Shown: in pieces, positions 32,537-42,210 of the stretch
How positions within the stretch are numbered: the stretch's first letter is position 1
Layout: each line of letters opens with the position of its first letter
NCBI RefSeq assembly: GCF_005405005.1
Contig: NZ_BJDH01000002.1
Span: 1-64,000 of the forward strand
DNA from: Lactiplantibacillus daoliensis
Lineage (GTDB): Bacteria; Bacillota; Bacilli; Lactobacillales; Lactobacillaceae
Direction: 5' to 3'
Length of the DNA: 64,000 nt
Made by a program: the position numbers and the translations under genes
Notes under the pieces: model-generated
Told to the model about the DNA's origin: nothing
Database searches by the model: none
Seen by the model: the letters and a program-made list of their open reading frames with translations, nothing else

Positions 32537-33351
32537 ACCAAGTCGCCTCCTAATTCAATCTGGGTCGCTTTAAAAGCTGGTTGCTTGAGCCAATCTTGCG
32601 CAATCGTCGCAAACTGATCTGCTGAACCGGTCGTATAATAACGGTCCGCTTGTGGTTTCTTACTACTAGTAGTCGCAATATCCAAATAGTCTAACATGAA
32701 AGAAACACCGTTAACCGTTTCTGCACCCGAGTCAATCAAGGTCACGTCTGGACCGATCACATTTTGAATTAAGGGTCGTAACAATGGATAATGGGTACAG
32801 CCCAACACTAGCGTATCAATCCCACTATTTTTGAAACTCTGGAGCCCTTCAGCCACCACTCGTTTCGCTACAGGAGAACGGTATTCATTTGATTCGACTA
32901 GCGGCACAAACTTGGGACAAGCTTGTGAGACTACCGTTGCACTTGGGTCTTTCGCCAAGATGGCGTTACGATAAGCGCCACTACGAATCGTCCCTTCAGT
33001 CGCAATCACCCCGATCCGGTGATTCTTAGACGCCTTAATCGCCGCCCGGGAACCAGGTGAGATTACGCCGATGACTGGAATATCTAGCTTTGCGCGTAAG
33101 TCTGGTAACGCCGCTGCCGTCGCAGTATTACAAGCAATGACCAGCATCTTAATGTCCTGTGACATTAGAAACGTCGCCATTTGCCAGGAAAAATCGCGAA
33201 CTTGAGCGCTCGGGCGCGGACCGTATGGTAACCGGGCTTGATCACCAATAAAAATAACACGTTCACGGGGAAGCTGTTTCAAGGCTTGCTTGACTACAGT
33301 CAAACCGCCAACCCCGGAATCCATGAAACCAATTGCCTGTTCATTAGACAT
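32533..33351 (-). CDS. murI: Glutamate racemase
   Basis: 272 residues from ATG 33351 (GGAG nine bases upstream). It makes D-glutamate for peptidoglycan. Key motifs: FMDSGVGGLTVV at the N-terminus, VIACNTATA (Cys near residue 74) and VLGCTHYPLL (Cys near 184) carry the two catalytic Cys. It leads the conserved murI-rdgB-phosphoesterase unit. Confidence 0.95.
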   Translation of the reverse strand: MSNEQAIGFMDSGVGGLTVVKQALKQLPRERVIFIGDQARLPYGPRPSAQVRDFSWQMATFLMSQDIKMLVIACNTATAAALPDLRAKLDIPVIGVISPGSRAAIKASKNHRIGVIATEGTIRSGAYRNAILAKDPSATVVSQACPKFVPLVESNEYRSPVAKRVVAEGLQSFKNSGIDTLVLGCTHYPLLRPLIQNVIGPDVTLIDSGAETVNGVSFMLDYLDIATTSSKKPQADRYYTTGSADQFATIAQDWLKQPAFKATQIELGGDLV

Positions 33352-33550
33352 TTTCAAAATCTCCGTTCGCTGAATTCTGAAACTTTATTATGGTCTTTTT
33401 TACCCATGATTTCAAGCAACACCAAATGGGTATGAATTGGTAAAGTTTCCGACTTAGAAAGTGAAAAAAGGCTGTATATCTATAGAAACAAGGTATACTA
33501 TTTATTATGGTGCAGTGAGATACTGCGATTACACATGGAAAGGAACTATC

Positions 33551-34078
33551 ATGACGAACGCCTTTTATTCTCAATTTGCGGGTAATGCAATCAAGTCTTC
33601 CGTTTTAAGCGTTGAAGTCCTGCGCGATGCCTTGTTACCAAACTTGCTGGGAGACGATAGCAGTGGGATCCTTTACTGGGCAGGTAAAGATTTGGCGCGC
33701 CAATTTCCAGTTGCTTCAAACGATGACCTCGTCACCTTTTTCGAACAATGTGGCTGGGGACATCTCATTCTCCAAAAGGAAGCTGACGATTTGATCACCT
33801 ATGAGCTGACCGGGGAACCAGTCGCTCGTCGAAGTTTTGCGCTTAAAGCTCCCGATTTCATGCTGGAAACTGGCTTTTTAGCGGAACAAGTGAGCGAACG
33901 GTTTAACTGTGTCAGTGAAGCCAAAATCACCTTCCAAAATAAAATGCGACTCCAAATTTCGGTCACAATTGACCATGAACAACCCTTATTGGGACATGAT
34001 CCACAAGCACCGCTTGAAATCGTCCGGCCAGAAGCGGATCAACAACCGACTGATGATGAGCAATCGCCACAAGCTTAA
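33551..34078 (+). CDS. YslB family protein (DUF2507)
   Basis: 175 residues from ATG 33551, with AAAGGAAC upstream; the upstream extension to 33461 lacks a ribosome site. It matches the DUF2507/YslB family of Firmicutes (FYWAGKDLARQFP-type core, CGWGHLIL, GFLAEQ...FNCVSEAKI), related in fold to the V4R/heme-NO-binding-like proteins. Function unknown. An acidic tail ends the chain. It is divergent from murI, the usual neighbour in this order (yslB next to racE). Confidence 0.85.
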   Translation: MTNAFYSQFAGNAIKSSVLSVEVLRDALLPNLLGDDSSGILYWAGKDLARQFPVASNDDLVTFFEQCGWGHLILQKEADDLITYELTGEPVARRSFALKAPDFMLETGFLAEQVSERFNCVSEAKITFQNKMRLQISVTIDHEQPLLGHDPQAPLEIVRPEADQQPTDDEQSPQA

Positions 34079-34082
34079 GTCT

Positions 34083-34115
34083 AAAACACTACCTGAGAGT
34101 GGTGTTTTTTTTTAC
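34083..34115 (+). terminator. Terminator of the YslB gene
   Basis: AACACTAC and GTGGTGTT pair around CTGAGA, followed by nine T; begins 5 bp after the stop codon. Confidence 0.75.
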
Positions 34116-34157
34116 AAAAAAAGAGCTTCAATTACCATCACTGATAACTGAAGCTCT
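34115..34157 (-). terminator. Terminator of trxA
   Basis: AGAGCTTCA (34122-34130) and TGAAGCTCT (34149-34157) pair around an 18-base loop with extra pairs; seven A on the + strand give the minus U-tract. Eleven bp after the trxA stop. Confidence 0.75.
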
Positions 34158-34168
34158 AATCGTCAAGT

Positions 34169-34486
34169 CTAAGCTTCAACGAATTGATCTAAACTCTGCA
34201 TAATTTGTTCTTTAGAATGGTAGCCGACCAAGGTGTCGACCACTTCACCATCTTTTTTAACGAGTAAAGTTGGAATACTCATGATGCCGAAGTTGCTAGC
34301 CGTTTCTGGGTTAGCATCGACATCCATCTTGTTAAAAGTCACCTTGTCACCCATTTCACTGGCTAATTGTTCAACCACTGGTGATTGCATCCGACATGGA
34401 CCACACCAAGTTGCCCAAAAATCAGTTAATGTTACGCCTTTTGCGGTATCCGTCTCGAAAGTCTTATCTGTAGTTGCTTCGACCAT
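34169..34486 (-). CDS. trxA: Thioredoxin
   Basis: 105 residues. Active site WCGPC (about residues 27-31) in FWATWCGPCRMQSPV, plus the cis-Pro IPTLLV loop. It reduces protein disulfides with NADPH and thioredoxin reductase. It follows mutS2 at 86 bp and also has a plausible promoter of its own at 34527-34556. Confidence 0.95.
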   Translation of the reverse strand: MVEATTDKTFETDTAKGVTLTDFWATWCGPCRMQSPVVEQLASEMGDKVTFNKMDVDANPETASNFGIMSIPTLLVKKDGEVVDTLVGYHSKEQIMQSLDQFVEA

Positions 34487-34526
34487 GTTAATCGGCCTCC
34501 CTATAATTTGTCATTTACTTATAGTA

Positions 34527-34556
34527 AGTATATCAGTTAACCTTAAAAAAGCACAA
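34527..34556 (-). promoter_or_regulatory. Possible trxA promoter
   Basis: On the minus strand TTGTGC (34551-34556), 18-base spacer, TATACT (34527-34532), about 40 bp before the ATG. Confidence 0.4.
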
Positions 34557-34572
34557 CCAATTTGTCCACAAT

Positions 34573-36939
34573 CTATTTAAAACTAACTTCTGTCGCACCG
34601 TTACCGCCATGGTTTGGCGCCGCAAAGTGAAATGACTTGACTTGTCGATTAGTCTTCAAATACTCGGTAATGCCTTCACGCAATGCCCCAGTCCCTTTAC
34701 CATGGACAATAGTCACCGCTGGATAACCAGCCAGTAAGGCAGCATCAATGTAACGATCTACTTGCGTCATCGCATCTTCATAGCGAACTCCTCGCAAATC
34801 AAGATTAGGTGAGACGTGACTAGCATTCGCAGAGCGCACCACTGCCCGGGCTTGCTTAGGTTCCGCTTCTGGCGTCACCTTTTCCATATCTGCTTCTTGA
34901 ATCTTCATCTTTAAAATACCCAACTGAACTTCCCACTCATGTTGGCCCATTTTCTGAACGAGCACACCACGCTGGCCGTATGACTTCACTAAGACATCGT
35001 CACCCTTATGGAAATCTTGCTTGGCTTTTTCGTGTCGTAACACGCGGTTTTTCTTCAACTTAGGCTGTTGTTCCAAAGCATTCAATGCACCTTTAGCATC
35101 AATTAACTCATTTTCTTTGATGTTAGCTGTGCCACTAGCAAGTTGTTTCTTGCGTAGATCACTAATGATCGCGTCGGCCTTTGTCTTACTCTTTTCAACA
35201 ATTTCATTAGCTTGTACCTTCGCAGCTTCAATCAGTTGATCTTTACGTTGCTGATAGGCATTGAATTCGCTCTTCAATTGTTTATGCAGCTTATCCGCGT
35301 CAGTTAAGTCAGTTGTTAGTTGCAACTGTTCGTCTTCCACTTGCTTGCGCTTAGCAACCAAGTCAGCAATCATCGCATTCAAGTCCTGACTATCACTGTC
35401 TGTCAGTGACCGGGCTTGATCGACAATCGTTTTTGGAATTCCTAATCGTTGGGCAATGTCTAACGCGTTACTACGGCCAGGAATCCCAACGAGCAAACGA
35501 TACGTTGGCTTCAACGTGGTCTCATCAAACTCCATGCTGGCGTTGATGGTCTCCGGACGGTTAAATCCGTACGCTTTTAATTCTGGATAATGAGTGGTCG
35601 CGACAACTTGCGTATTTTTAGCACCAATCGCATCCAAGATAGCAATTGCCAAGGCTGCCCCTTCTTGGGGATCGGTCCCAGCACCCAATTCATCGACCAG
35701 CACTAAACTACGGTCATTAATCTGAGCCAGAAAGCTTTCAATATTTTCCATATGTGAGGAGAACGTACTCAAATTTTGCTCAATCGATTGTTCGTCACCA
35801 ATATCAGCAAATATTTGATCGTAAATCCCAATCCGACTGCCTTCATCCACGGGAATAAATAACCCCGATTGGCCCATTAACTGTAATAGTCCGAGAGTTT
35901 TCAGCGTAATGGTTTTCCCACCGGTGTTTGGACCGGTGATCACAATCGCCTGATAGTCCGTACCCAACGTAATGTCGTTGGCAACGACTTTCTTTTGATC
36001 AATTAACGGGTGCCGAGCTTGGCGAAGATAGACTTCATTTTTAACTGAAACGGTCGGTTCCGTGGCTTTCATCGCGTGGGCATACCGGGCTTTGGCATTG
36101 ATAAAGTCAAAATGACCCAGCATTGCAGCGTTTTGCAGAATTTCGTCTTGATACGGTGAAATCAAATTAGAGAGTTCTTCCAAAATCCGTTGCTCTTCTT
36201 GTTTCTCTGCCACCTGATTCTGCCGTAGACGATCATTCAACGCCATCACGGCCTGTGGTTCAATAAATAACGTCTGTCCACTCGCACTTTGGTCGTGAAC
36301 GATTCCGCCAAAGCGACTGCGATTCTCTGCCTTGACTGGAATAACATAACGATCGTTTCGAATCGTAATAATTGGATCACTCAGGTACTTCGCGTCTTTG
36401 CCACGCGTATATTGTTCCATCTTCGAACGAATTTCGCCTTCGGTTTTACTGATGTGGCTCCGAATACTGCCCAATTCTGGTGAAGCGTTGTCAGTAATAT
36501 GACCATCGCCTTCAATGGCCGTTGCTAGTCGCTTCGTGACTTCCGGCAACGTCACTAACTCTTGAACTTCGTCAAATAAATGGCGAATACCATTTTCAGG
36601 TGAATCTTCTAATAAGTCTTCAAAGAAGCGGGTAATCGCGCGCGTTGTCTTTAAAACACGGCCCACCTGGCCTAGCTCGCTACCATTTAAAGTAGCTCCA
36701 ATTGCCAAACGTTTCATGTGCGGTGCAATATCCGCTAGCCGGGCAATTGGAATACTACCTTTTAACCGGTAAACTTCAGCACCGTCATTCGTTTCATCCA
36801 GTGCAAATTGGACCTGGTTGAGATCACTCATTGGTTGTAGCTCAGCGAGTTCTTTCTGACCCGCTGCCGACACTAAATAAGGTGTCAGTTGTTGTTTAAC
36901 TTGTTGGTACTCTAAGGTAGTGAGTACTTTGGAATTCAA
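34573..36939 (-). CDS. mutS2: Endonuclease MutS2
   Basis: 788 residues from TTG 36939, supported by AAGGAGG seven bases upstream and by the family start (M)NSKVLTTLEYQQVK. Clamp/core domain, ABC-type ATPase with Walker A GPNTGGKTITLKTLGL (about residues 327-342) and Walker B LVLVDELGAGTDP, long coiled coil (about 510-600), and C-terminal Smr nuclease domain (LDLRGVRYEDAM, HGKGTGALREG). MutS2 acts in suppressing recombination and in rescuing collided ribosomes. It follows zapA closely (48 bp). Confidence 0.94.
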   Translation of the reverse strand: MNSKVLTTLEYQQVKQQLTPYLVSAAGQKELAELQPMSDLNQVQFALDETNDGAEVYRLKGSIPIARLADIAPHMKRLAIGATLNGSELGQVGRVLKTTRAITRFFEDLLEDSPENGIRHLFDEVQELVTLPEVTKRLATAIEGDGHITDNASPELGSIRSHISKTEGEIRSKMEQYTRGKDAKYLSDPIITIRNDRYVIPVKAENRSRFGGIVHDQSASGQTLFIEPQAVMALNDRLRQNQVAEKQEEQRILEELSNLISPYQDEILQNAAMLGHFDFINAKARYAHAMKATEPTVSVKNEVYLRQARHPLIDQKKVVANDITLGTDYQAIVITGPNTGGKTITLKTLGLLQLMGQSGLFIPVDEGSRIGIYDQIFADIGDEQSIEQNLSTFSSHMENIESFLAQINDRSLVLVDELGAGTDPQEGAALAIAILDAIGAKNTQVVATTHYPELKAYGFNRPETINASMEFDETTLKPTYRLLVGIPGRSNALDIAQRLGIPKTIVDQARSLTDSDSQDLNAMIADLVAKRKQVEDEQLQLTTDLTDADKLHKQLKSEFNAYQQRKDQLIEAAKVQANEIVEKSKTKADAIISDLRKKQLASGTANIKENELIDAKGALNALEQQPKLKKNRVLRHEKAKQDFHKGDDVLVKSYGQRGVLVQKMGQHEWEVQLGILKMKIQEADMEKVTPEAEPKQARAVVRSANASHVSPNLDLRGVRYEDAMTQVDRYIDAALLAGYPAVTIVHGKGTGALREGITEYLKTNRQVKSFHFAAPNHGGNGATEVSFK

Positions 36940-36970
36940 ATGTATCCCTCCTTGGAATCTCATCGAACGC

Positions 36971-37005
36971 AAAAAAAGATGATGCAGCTATTCTTGTGCA
37001 TCATC
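36971..37005 (-). terminator. Hairpin overlapping the zapA stop codon
   Basis: GATGATGCA (36978-36986) and TGCATCATC (36997-37005) form a perfect 9-bp stem with the zapA stop inside the loop, and seven A (36971-36977) give a U-tract. It looks like an intrinsic terminator or attenuator just before mutS2, whose start is only 32 bp on. Confidence 0.6.
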
Positions 37006-37239
37006 CGGTTGCATCTTCAATAATTCTGCCTGTTTATCCACCTGATCTGAAATCGCATTGAAAGCAATCAAAGTTGCAATCGCTTGGTCAGACAGGTCTG
37101 GGGCTAATTTCTTTAGTTGTGCAATTTGTTCATTCATCATCCGTGTCACCGTCTGCATGTGACGATCGGATGCGTTGCCGATGATTGTGTAATCGTGACC
37201 ATCAATTTCCGCTTTAAAGCGGCGCTTGCTTGTAGCCAT
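36988..37239 (-). CDS. zapA: Cell division protein ZapA
   Basis: An 83-residue ZapA: KRRFKAEIDGHDYTIIGNASDRHMQTVTRMMNEQI is the N-terminal beta/alpha domain and a C-terminal helix follows. It binds FtsZ and bundles protofilaments at the division site. It lies between the end of the polysaccharide cluster (wecB, stop 37369) and mutS2; zapA next to mutS2 is the normal Firmicute arrangement. Confidence 0.9.
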   Translation of the reverse strand: MATSKRRFKAEIDGHDYTIIGNASDRHMQTVTRMMNEQIAQLKKLAPDLSDQAIATLIAFNAISDQVDKQAELLKMQPDDAQE

Positions 37240-37368
37240 CTTAACCCAGCTCCCTTGTGTTCAGTAACATGACTTATTTTAGCATGATTGCTGGGTTTAT
37301 GCGACTTTTAAGGTGCCAACGATTACTAATATCTTTGTCAATAATTGATCCACACTTAATAGCAAGCA

Positions 37369-38490
37369 TTACTCTTCATAGTTTGCAAAATATTTTTGCA
37401 AACTTTGTAAAATTCGTTCAACTGCATGACCGTCACCATAAGGATTCGGCGCAATTGCCATTCGTTGATACTCGACTTGATGATCTAATAGTATCATCAT
37501 TGCCGCTTCTACCTCCTCCTGCTGCGTACCAACCAACTTTAATGTTCCGGCAGTGACTCCCTCTGGCCGTTCCGTTGCTTGACGTAAGACTAAGACTGGC
37601 TTATTGAGAGAAGGCGCTTCTTCTTGAATACCACCAGAATCAGTCATAACAAAATAACATCTTGAGACAATATTGTGAAAGTCAATCACATCCAGTGGCG
37701 CGGTCAGATGAACTCGCTCAGTTGAATCCAAAACGCATTGTGCTATTTTAAACACTTTTGGACTCAAATGTACGGGAAAAACAACATCCACATCCTGATA
37801 CCTTTCAACAACTGCCTTAACCGCTTTAAATACTGATATCATCGGATTCCCTTGGTTTTCTCGTCGATGCATCGTTAACAAAATTATTCGATGATTAGGC
37901 TGTACCAGATCTAAAACTGGGTGCTTATAATTCGTATTTACAGTCTCTTTAAGCGCATCAATTGCTGTATTGCCGGTCACTATAATCTTGTCGCTATCAC
38001 GATTTTCCTTAATAAGGTTGTCGCGACTCAAAGGAGTTGGTGCAAAAAAAAGATCAGCTAAACTATCCGTCAACTGACGATTCATTTCTTCAGGATAAGG
38101 CGAGTATTTATCCCATGTTCGTAATCCGGCCTCAACATGGCCAACTGGAATTTGATGATAAAACGCGCTGAGACTTGCCGCAAACGTTGTTGTCGTATCC
38201 CCATGTACCAAAACTATATCTGGATCTTCGTCTGACATGATTGCGTCCAGACGTGTTAAAACCCGACTGGTAATTTCTGCTAAACTTTGATTGGGTTGCA
38301 TAACGTTTAAATCATAATCGGGATTAATTTTAAAAACTGTTAACACTTGATCCAGCATTTCACGATGTTGTGCCGTTACAACCGTAATTGGGACAAAATT
38401 TTGTGATTGTTGCAGTTGTCTGATCAATGGTGCCATTTTAATTGCTTCTGGCCGTGTACCCAAAACCGACATTACTTTAATCTTTTTCAT
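37369..38490 (-). CDS. wecB: UDP-N-acetylglucosamine 2-epimerase (non-hydrolysing)
   Basis: A 373-residue GT-B-fold epimerase converting UDP-GlcNAc to UDP-ManNAc. N-terminus KVMSVLGTRPEAIKMAPLI, then VHGDTTTTFAASL, HVEAGLRT, the catalytic region HRRENQG and TDSGGIQEEAPSLNKPVLVLR are intact. As the last gene of the polysaccharide operon it suggests ManNAc or a derivative in the repeat unit. GGGGAAATTT precedes the ATG. No clear terminator lies between its stop and zapA. Confidence 0.93.
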   Translation of the reverse strand: MKKIKVMSVLGTRPEAIKMAPLIRQLQQSQNFVPITVVTAQHREMLDQVLTVFKINPDYDLNVMQPNQSLAEITSRVLTRLDAIMSDEDPDIVLVHGDTTTTFAASLSAFYHQIPVGHVEAGLRTWDKYSPYPEEMNRQLTDSLADLFFAPTPLSRDNLIKENRDSDKIIVTGNTAIDALKETVNTNYKHPVLDLVQPNHRIILLTMHRRENQGNPMISVFKAVKAVVERYQDVDVVFPVHLSPKVFKIAQCVLDSTERVHLTAPLDVIDFHNIVSRCYFVMTDSGGIQEEAPSLNKPVLVLRQATERPEGVTAGTLKLVGTQQEEVEAAMMILLDHQVEYQRMAIAPNPYGDGHAVERILQSLQKYFANYEE

Positions 38491-38508
38491 AAATTTCCCC
38501 TATCCATA

Positions 38509-39858
38509 TCAGACAAAATTTAGTCGCTTCAAAACCAATCCAGTCCATCGCCAGTTATTATAAACACCTTGTACTAAGGCTGCTCCGCCAATCAATCCCC
38601 AGACGCCTAGTCTGCCAAATTGACAAAGTATAATTCCAGCAAGTACACTTAGTGCCGCAGATAGCTCAAAGGCACGAACGTACGGAATTTCATTGGTATT
38701 TGAGATAAATGACGCACTAATAGACTGTTGCTGCCACAAAATCATATAGACTGCATAGCCCAAAAAGACTAATCGATCAAAACTGGTATCAGGCTTGATA
38801 AACTCTAGTATAGGAAGTCCGATAGTCAAAATACCAACCACTCCGATGGCGGCAATTAGATAAAAAATAAAAAAACCACGTTTTACAATAGTTCGCTGTT
38901 GCCGCATATCTCCAGTGATATATGCTGCCTGAAAAGCCGGATGATAGGTATTAACATAAGCAGCCGCAGCACTAACAACGGCAGTTGCCAGTTGTACGGA
39001 AATGGAATACACTCCTACTGCTGATAAACTTAAATAGAAAGATGCAATAATTGAAGTCGCCTGTGTGGCCAAATAGTTGGCAATAGCAACCCTGCCATCC
39101 CTAAAAGCATTGTAAGAAATAACCTTATACAATTGTAAAACTGACTGCCGAGAAACATTGCCTATCATCGCGGTAATTCGTTTGACCTTCCTATCACCAA
39201 AAAAAGCATCGCGACATAACCAACGTAGTACCAAACCATTAATTAAAAATCCAACAGACACCGCAAGTAAGCTAAAATTAGAGAGTAAAAGTATGATGAC
39301 GATGAACAATTGCGATAATTTTGAAATTGTTAATGCCTTATTCAAAGCCGAGACCTTTCCAGTTCCTCGTAATAATGCTGCAAAATACCCCATATATAAA
39401 TTGACATAAATACTAATACAAAATATTACCCAAGCGACAATCGTAGTTAGGGTGATCATATAGCCAGCCACTAAATATAAATACAGCGAACCAATTAATA
39501 CTAGACAAAGTGTTGCAATACATGCAAGTCGTCGATAAATATATTGACTAGTTTTAATGAGTGTATTAAACAACTGCTCGTCTATCGTCTGTGAGTGTCC
39601 CTCAAATTGAGTACCATCTCGTTCCAATGCGGTTGCACCACTCCAAACATAAGTAACATTTCTAGCAAAAGTAGGAGCAAATCCCAAATCGAACAACATT
39701 ACCAATCCATTTAGTGATAAAAAAATGTACCAAATTCCTATTTCGTCCGACGAAAGATAGTGTAATAGAAATGGTATGAGTAAAAAGTTTCCCCCCATCC
39801 CCAACAACGTTCCAACGTAGTTCCAAATAACATCACGACTCGTTATTTTAATCTTCAA
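38509..39858 (-). CDS. Polysaccharide flippase (Wzx-type, MOP superfamily)
   Basis: 449 residues from TTG 39858 (GAGG nine bases upstream, inside the end of the preceding gene); the longer frame to 39984 lies within that gene. About 12 hydrophobic helices, e.g. WNYVGTLLGMGGNFLLIPFLLHYL at the start and the conserved SSDEIGIWYIFLSL loop. It is expected to flip the lipid-linked repeat unit across the membrane. It sits between a glycosyltransferase and wecB and overlaps the former by 11 bp. Confidence 0.82.
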   Translation of the reverse strand: MKIKITSRDVIWNYVGTLLGMGGNFLLIPFLLHYLSSDEIGIWYIFLSLNGLVMLFDLGFAPTFARNVTYVWSGATALERDGTQFEGHSQTIDEQLFNTLIKTSQYIYRRLACIATLCLVLIGSLYLYLVAGYMITLTTIVAWVIFCISIYVNLYMGYFAALLRGTGKVSALNKALTISKLSQLFIVIILLLSNFSLLAVSVGFLINGLVLRWLCRDAFFGDRKVKRITAMIGNVSRQSVLQLYKVISYNAFRDGRVAIANYLATQATSIIASFYLSLSAVGVYSISVQLATAVVSAAAAYVNTYHPAFQAAYITGDMRQQRTIVKRGFFIFYLIAAIGVVGILTIGLPILEFIKPDTSFDRLVFLGYAVYMILWQQQSISASFISNTNEIPYVRAFELSAALSVLAGIILCQFGRLGVWGLIGGAALVQGVYNNWRWTGLVLKRLNFV

Positions 39859-40984
39859 TAGTATCATCCTCAAAAGTATCGTAAAGAGCCAAAATTCGTT
39901 TTTCCATAATTCGCCATGAAAACTTTTTTTCAAAATCACACTGCATTCGAACTGCATTTCTCGGCCAACACTCACGATTATCAATTAATAGATTTATCCC
40001 ATTTGCCAAATCAATTTGACCAGTTCCTGAAATTACTGCGCCATAGCCATTATCTGATAAGTTTGTTGCCATACCGGTGCCAAGGACCATGACAACGGGT
40101 TTCCCTAAGGCCATGGCCTCAAAAAATTTATTTGGTGACGCATAACGATGATTGGCAATTGCTGGATCATACAAGGCAGTCAATATATCTGCCTGTTGTT
40201 CGATTGAAAGCACTTGTTCATAAGGCACTTGGCCAAGAAAATGAATGCGATCACAATTTCTCTCAAACAATTTCACCTGTTGTTCAAGAATCCCACTACC
40301 AGCAATTTCCAAAGTGAGCCGCTCGTCCTTTTCAACAACTTTCAATAATTCCGGTAACATTCTAAACGGAGTAAGACCACCAATATATGCAAGTTTGATT
40401 TTTGTTTTATCGCTTTTTTGATTTACTGCCACGCGACTAGTCTTTGGTACATCAGGGCTATTAAAAACTACTGCTAATAGTCTAGGCTTTGCTGGATTAA
40501 TTTGAGTAACACGTTCCTCAGAAGTAATGATTACTGCATCAGCATGATTCAAAAAAAAGGTCTCAACTTTTTTAATGGCAAACTTAATTGGCGTCATAAA
40601 TCGTCGTGAATCCGTAAAATAATCAGGTACATCAAACACAACCTTATGTTGTTTAGACACTGAAAATTCACTAATCCAGGCAGTGCTCAAATGGCTCGCG
40701 TGGACAACATCATATTCTCCCTTGTGCTTTCGTAGCCAGCGGCCAACCCTGAATTGAAAAATCATATATCGTAAGAAACGTTCGAACTTCGTAGTAACAT
40801 TTGGCATCAATGCAATATAATTAACCCGTAGTTTGGTTCCCCGATATCTAATTATTTTAGTCTGACATTTGTCCGATGCCATTCCAAGTATCAGCACTTC
40901 ATGCCTTGTTTGTAATGATACTGCCTCCTTTAAAATTCTAGAATCGCTTACAATATCGTTGTCATCAATCATAACAATTCTCAC
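39848..40984 (-). CDS. Glycosyltransferase family 4
   Basis: 378 residues, GTG start at 40984 with AAGGAG eight bases before it. GT-B fold: N-terminal MIDDNDIVSDSRILKEAVSL, a YDVVHASHLSTAWIS stretch and a C-terminal nucleotide-sugar site IAGSGILEQQ, FLGQVPYEQV, then the ExxxxE-type PNKFFEAMALGKPVV (two Glu at residues ~283 and 291). The donor and acceptor are unknown. Adds a sugar to the lipid-linked repeat unit on the cytoplasmic face. Confidence 0.88.
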   Translation of the reverse strand: MRIVMIDDNDIVSDSRILKEAVSLQTRHEVLILGMASDKCQTKIIRYRGTKLRVNYIALMPNVTTKFERFLRYMIFQFRVGRWLRKHKGEYDVVHASHLSTAWISEFSVSKQHKVVFDVPDYFTDSRRFMTPIKFAIKKVETFFLNHADAVIITSEERVTQINPAKPRLLAVVFNSPDVPKTSRVAVNQKSDKTKIKLAYIGGLTPFRMLPELLKVVEKDERLTLEIAGSGILEQQVKLFERNCDRIHFLGQVPYEQVLSIEQQADILTALYDPAIANHRYASPNKFFEAMALGKPVVMVLGTGMATNLSDNGYGAVISGTGQIDLANGINLLIDNRECWPRNAVRMQCDFEKKFSWRIMEKRILALYDTFEDDTIED

Positions 40985-40996
40985 TTTTGGATCTCC

Positions 40997-42085
40997 TTAA
41001 TTTTGTTTGGCTTGATAAGTTCTTAAATATTTTTTTGCCATTACGCTTGCCGAAAAATTTCTTTGCCAAAGTTCGTAGCCACCTTCATGCCAAGTTATAA
41101 TTCCCTGATCTATACCTAGTAGTAATTGTTCCAAGTCCCTTGCTTGGGTTAATGTAAAAACTCGACAAATATCACAATTATTAACAACTTCATTAATCTC
41201 TATGTGTGGCCCGATATCACTCAACAATAAGTTGCAGTTCCATGACAAAGCTTCCAACACGGCCATTGGTAATCCTTCTGATTTTGATGCTGAGAGCAAC
41301 CAATCAGCATCGTTTAATAACGAACTTGGTTCTTTTACATGCCCTTTAAAAATAATCTGCTGTGATGTATATTTTTTTTTGAGCTCAGCAAATAACGGTC
41401 CGTTACCAACTAAAGTAAGCTTTAACCTTTTTAGTTGAGGCTCTACCCGCTGCATGCACTCAAGTATAAACTGAGAGTTTTTTCGTTCATTCAAGCTTCC
41501 TAGAACAATTAAATTAATCGTTTCACTATTTAATTGTTTCGTACAAATAAATTGACCTTGAAGTGTACCATTATGGACATTAGTTACATGCACACTCGTT
41601 TCTTTTTCTTTTATTTGCCGCCCGATATATTGGGAACAAGTAATTACATTTGATATTTTTTTCCAATATCGAAATTGTAAATTTGCCATTAAACTGCCCA
41701 GGATTTTGCCATATGTTGACACATAATCTTCAAATGGAAAATTATGCGCAGTACTGAACTTAACAGTATTGTTCTGACTTGATGCAAGCTTTGAAACAAG
41801 CCTATCAGCTCGGATGCCGTGACTATGCGTAACGTCAAAATGTTTGCCAGTTAAGAAGGTCTTAAGCCTACGGCATCCATACAACATAAACTGACTCCTA
41901 GTAAGATTTAAACTTTCCAATTCAATTGGTAAAGCAGAAAAATCGTCCCAACGACTATCATTTTTTTCAGCTGAAATCGTTAAAACACTAATTCTCTGAT
42001 TATGGGCCAGTTTTGCACACAATGCATATAGGACATTCACTGGTCCACAATTTTCTAAAGTGGAAATTACAAACAGTATTTTCAT
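40997..42085 (-). CDS. Glycosyltransferase family 4
   Basis: 362 residues from ATG 42085, six bases after GGAG (a further ATG 12 bases upstream has no site). GT-B fold with ILFVISTLENCGPVNVLYALCAKL, HSHGIRADR, and the C-terminal IVLGSLNERKN, LVGNGPLFAEL, FKGHV and SKSEGLPMAVLEALSWN (Glu pair of the retaining GT4 site, about residues 274 and 282). Activity on an unknown acceptor of the polysaccharide repeat unit. Confidence 0.88.
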   Translation of the reverse strand: MKILFVISTLENCGPVNVLYALCAKLAHNQRISVLTISAEKNDSRWDDFSALPIELESLNLTRSQFMLYGCRRLKTFLTGKHFDVTHSHGIRADRLVSKLASSQNNTVKFSTAHNFPFEDYVSTYGKILGSLMANLQFRYWKKISNVITCSQYIGRQIKEKETSVHVTNVHNGTLQGQFICTKQLNSETINLIVLGSLNERKNSQFILECMQRVEPQLKRLKLTLVGNGPLFAELKKKYTSQQIIFKGHVKEPSSLLNDADWLLSASKSEGLPMAVLEALSWNCNLLLSDIGPHIEINEVVNNCDICRVFTLTQARDLEQLLLGIDQGIITWHEGGYELWQRNFSASVMAKKYLRTYQAKQN

Positions 42086-42210
42086 TTCATTCTCCATTAC
42101 GAAGCAAAAGTTAGAATAAACTGAGAAGAATTTAATCCATATAAGGGAAGTTGATATAACATCGCGTAGTCAGTAAACATTTAGACCAATACTGAGAAAC
42201 ATAGCCGGTG

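Noticed and set aside
37240-37368. Search for a terminator between wecB and zapA
   Set aside because: No stem with a T-run found; left as absence of evidence in the findings.
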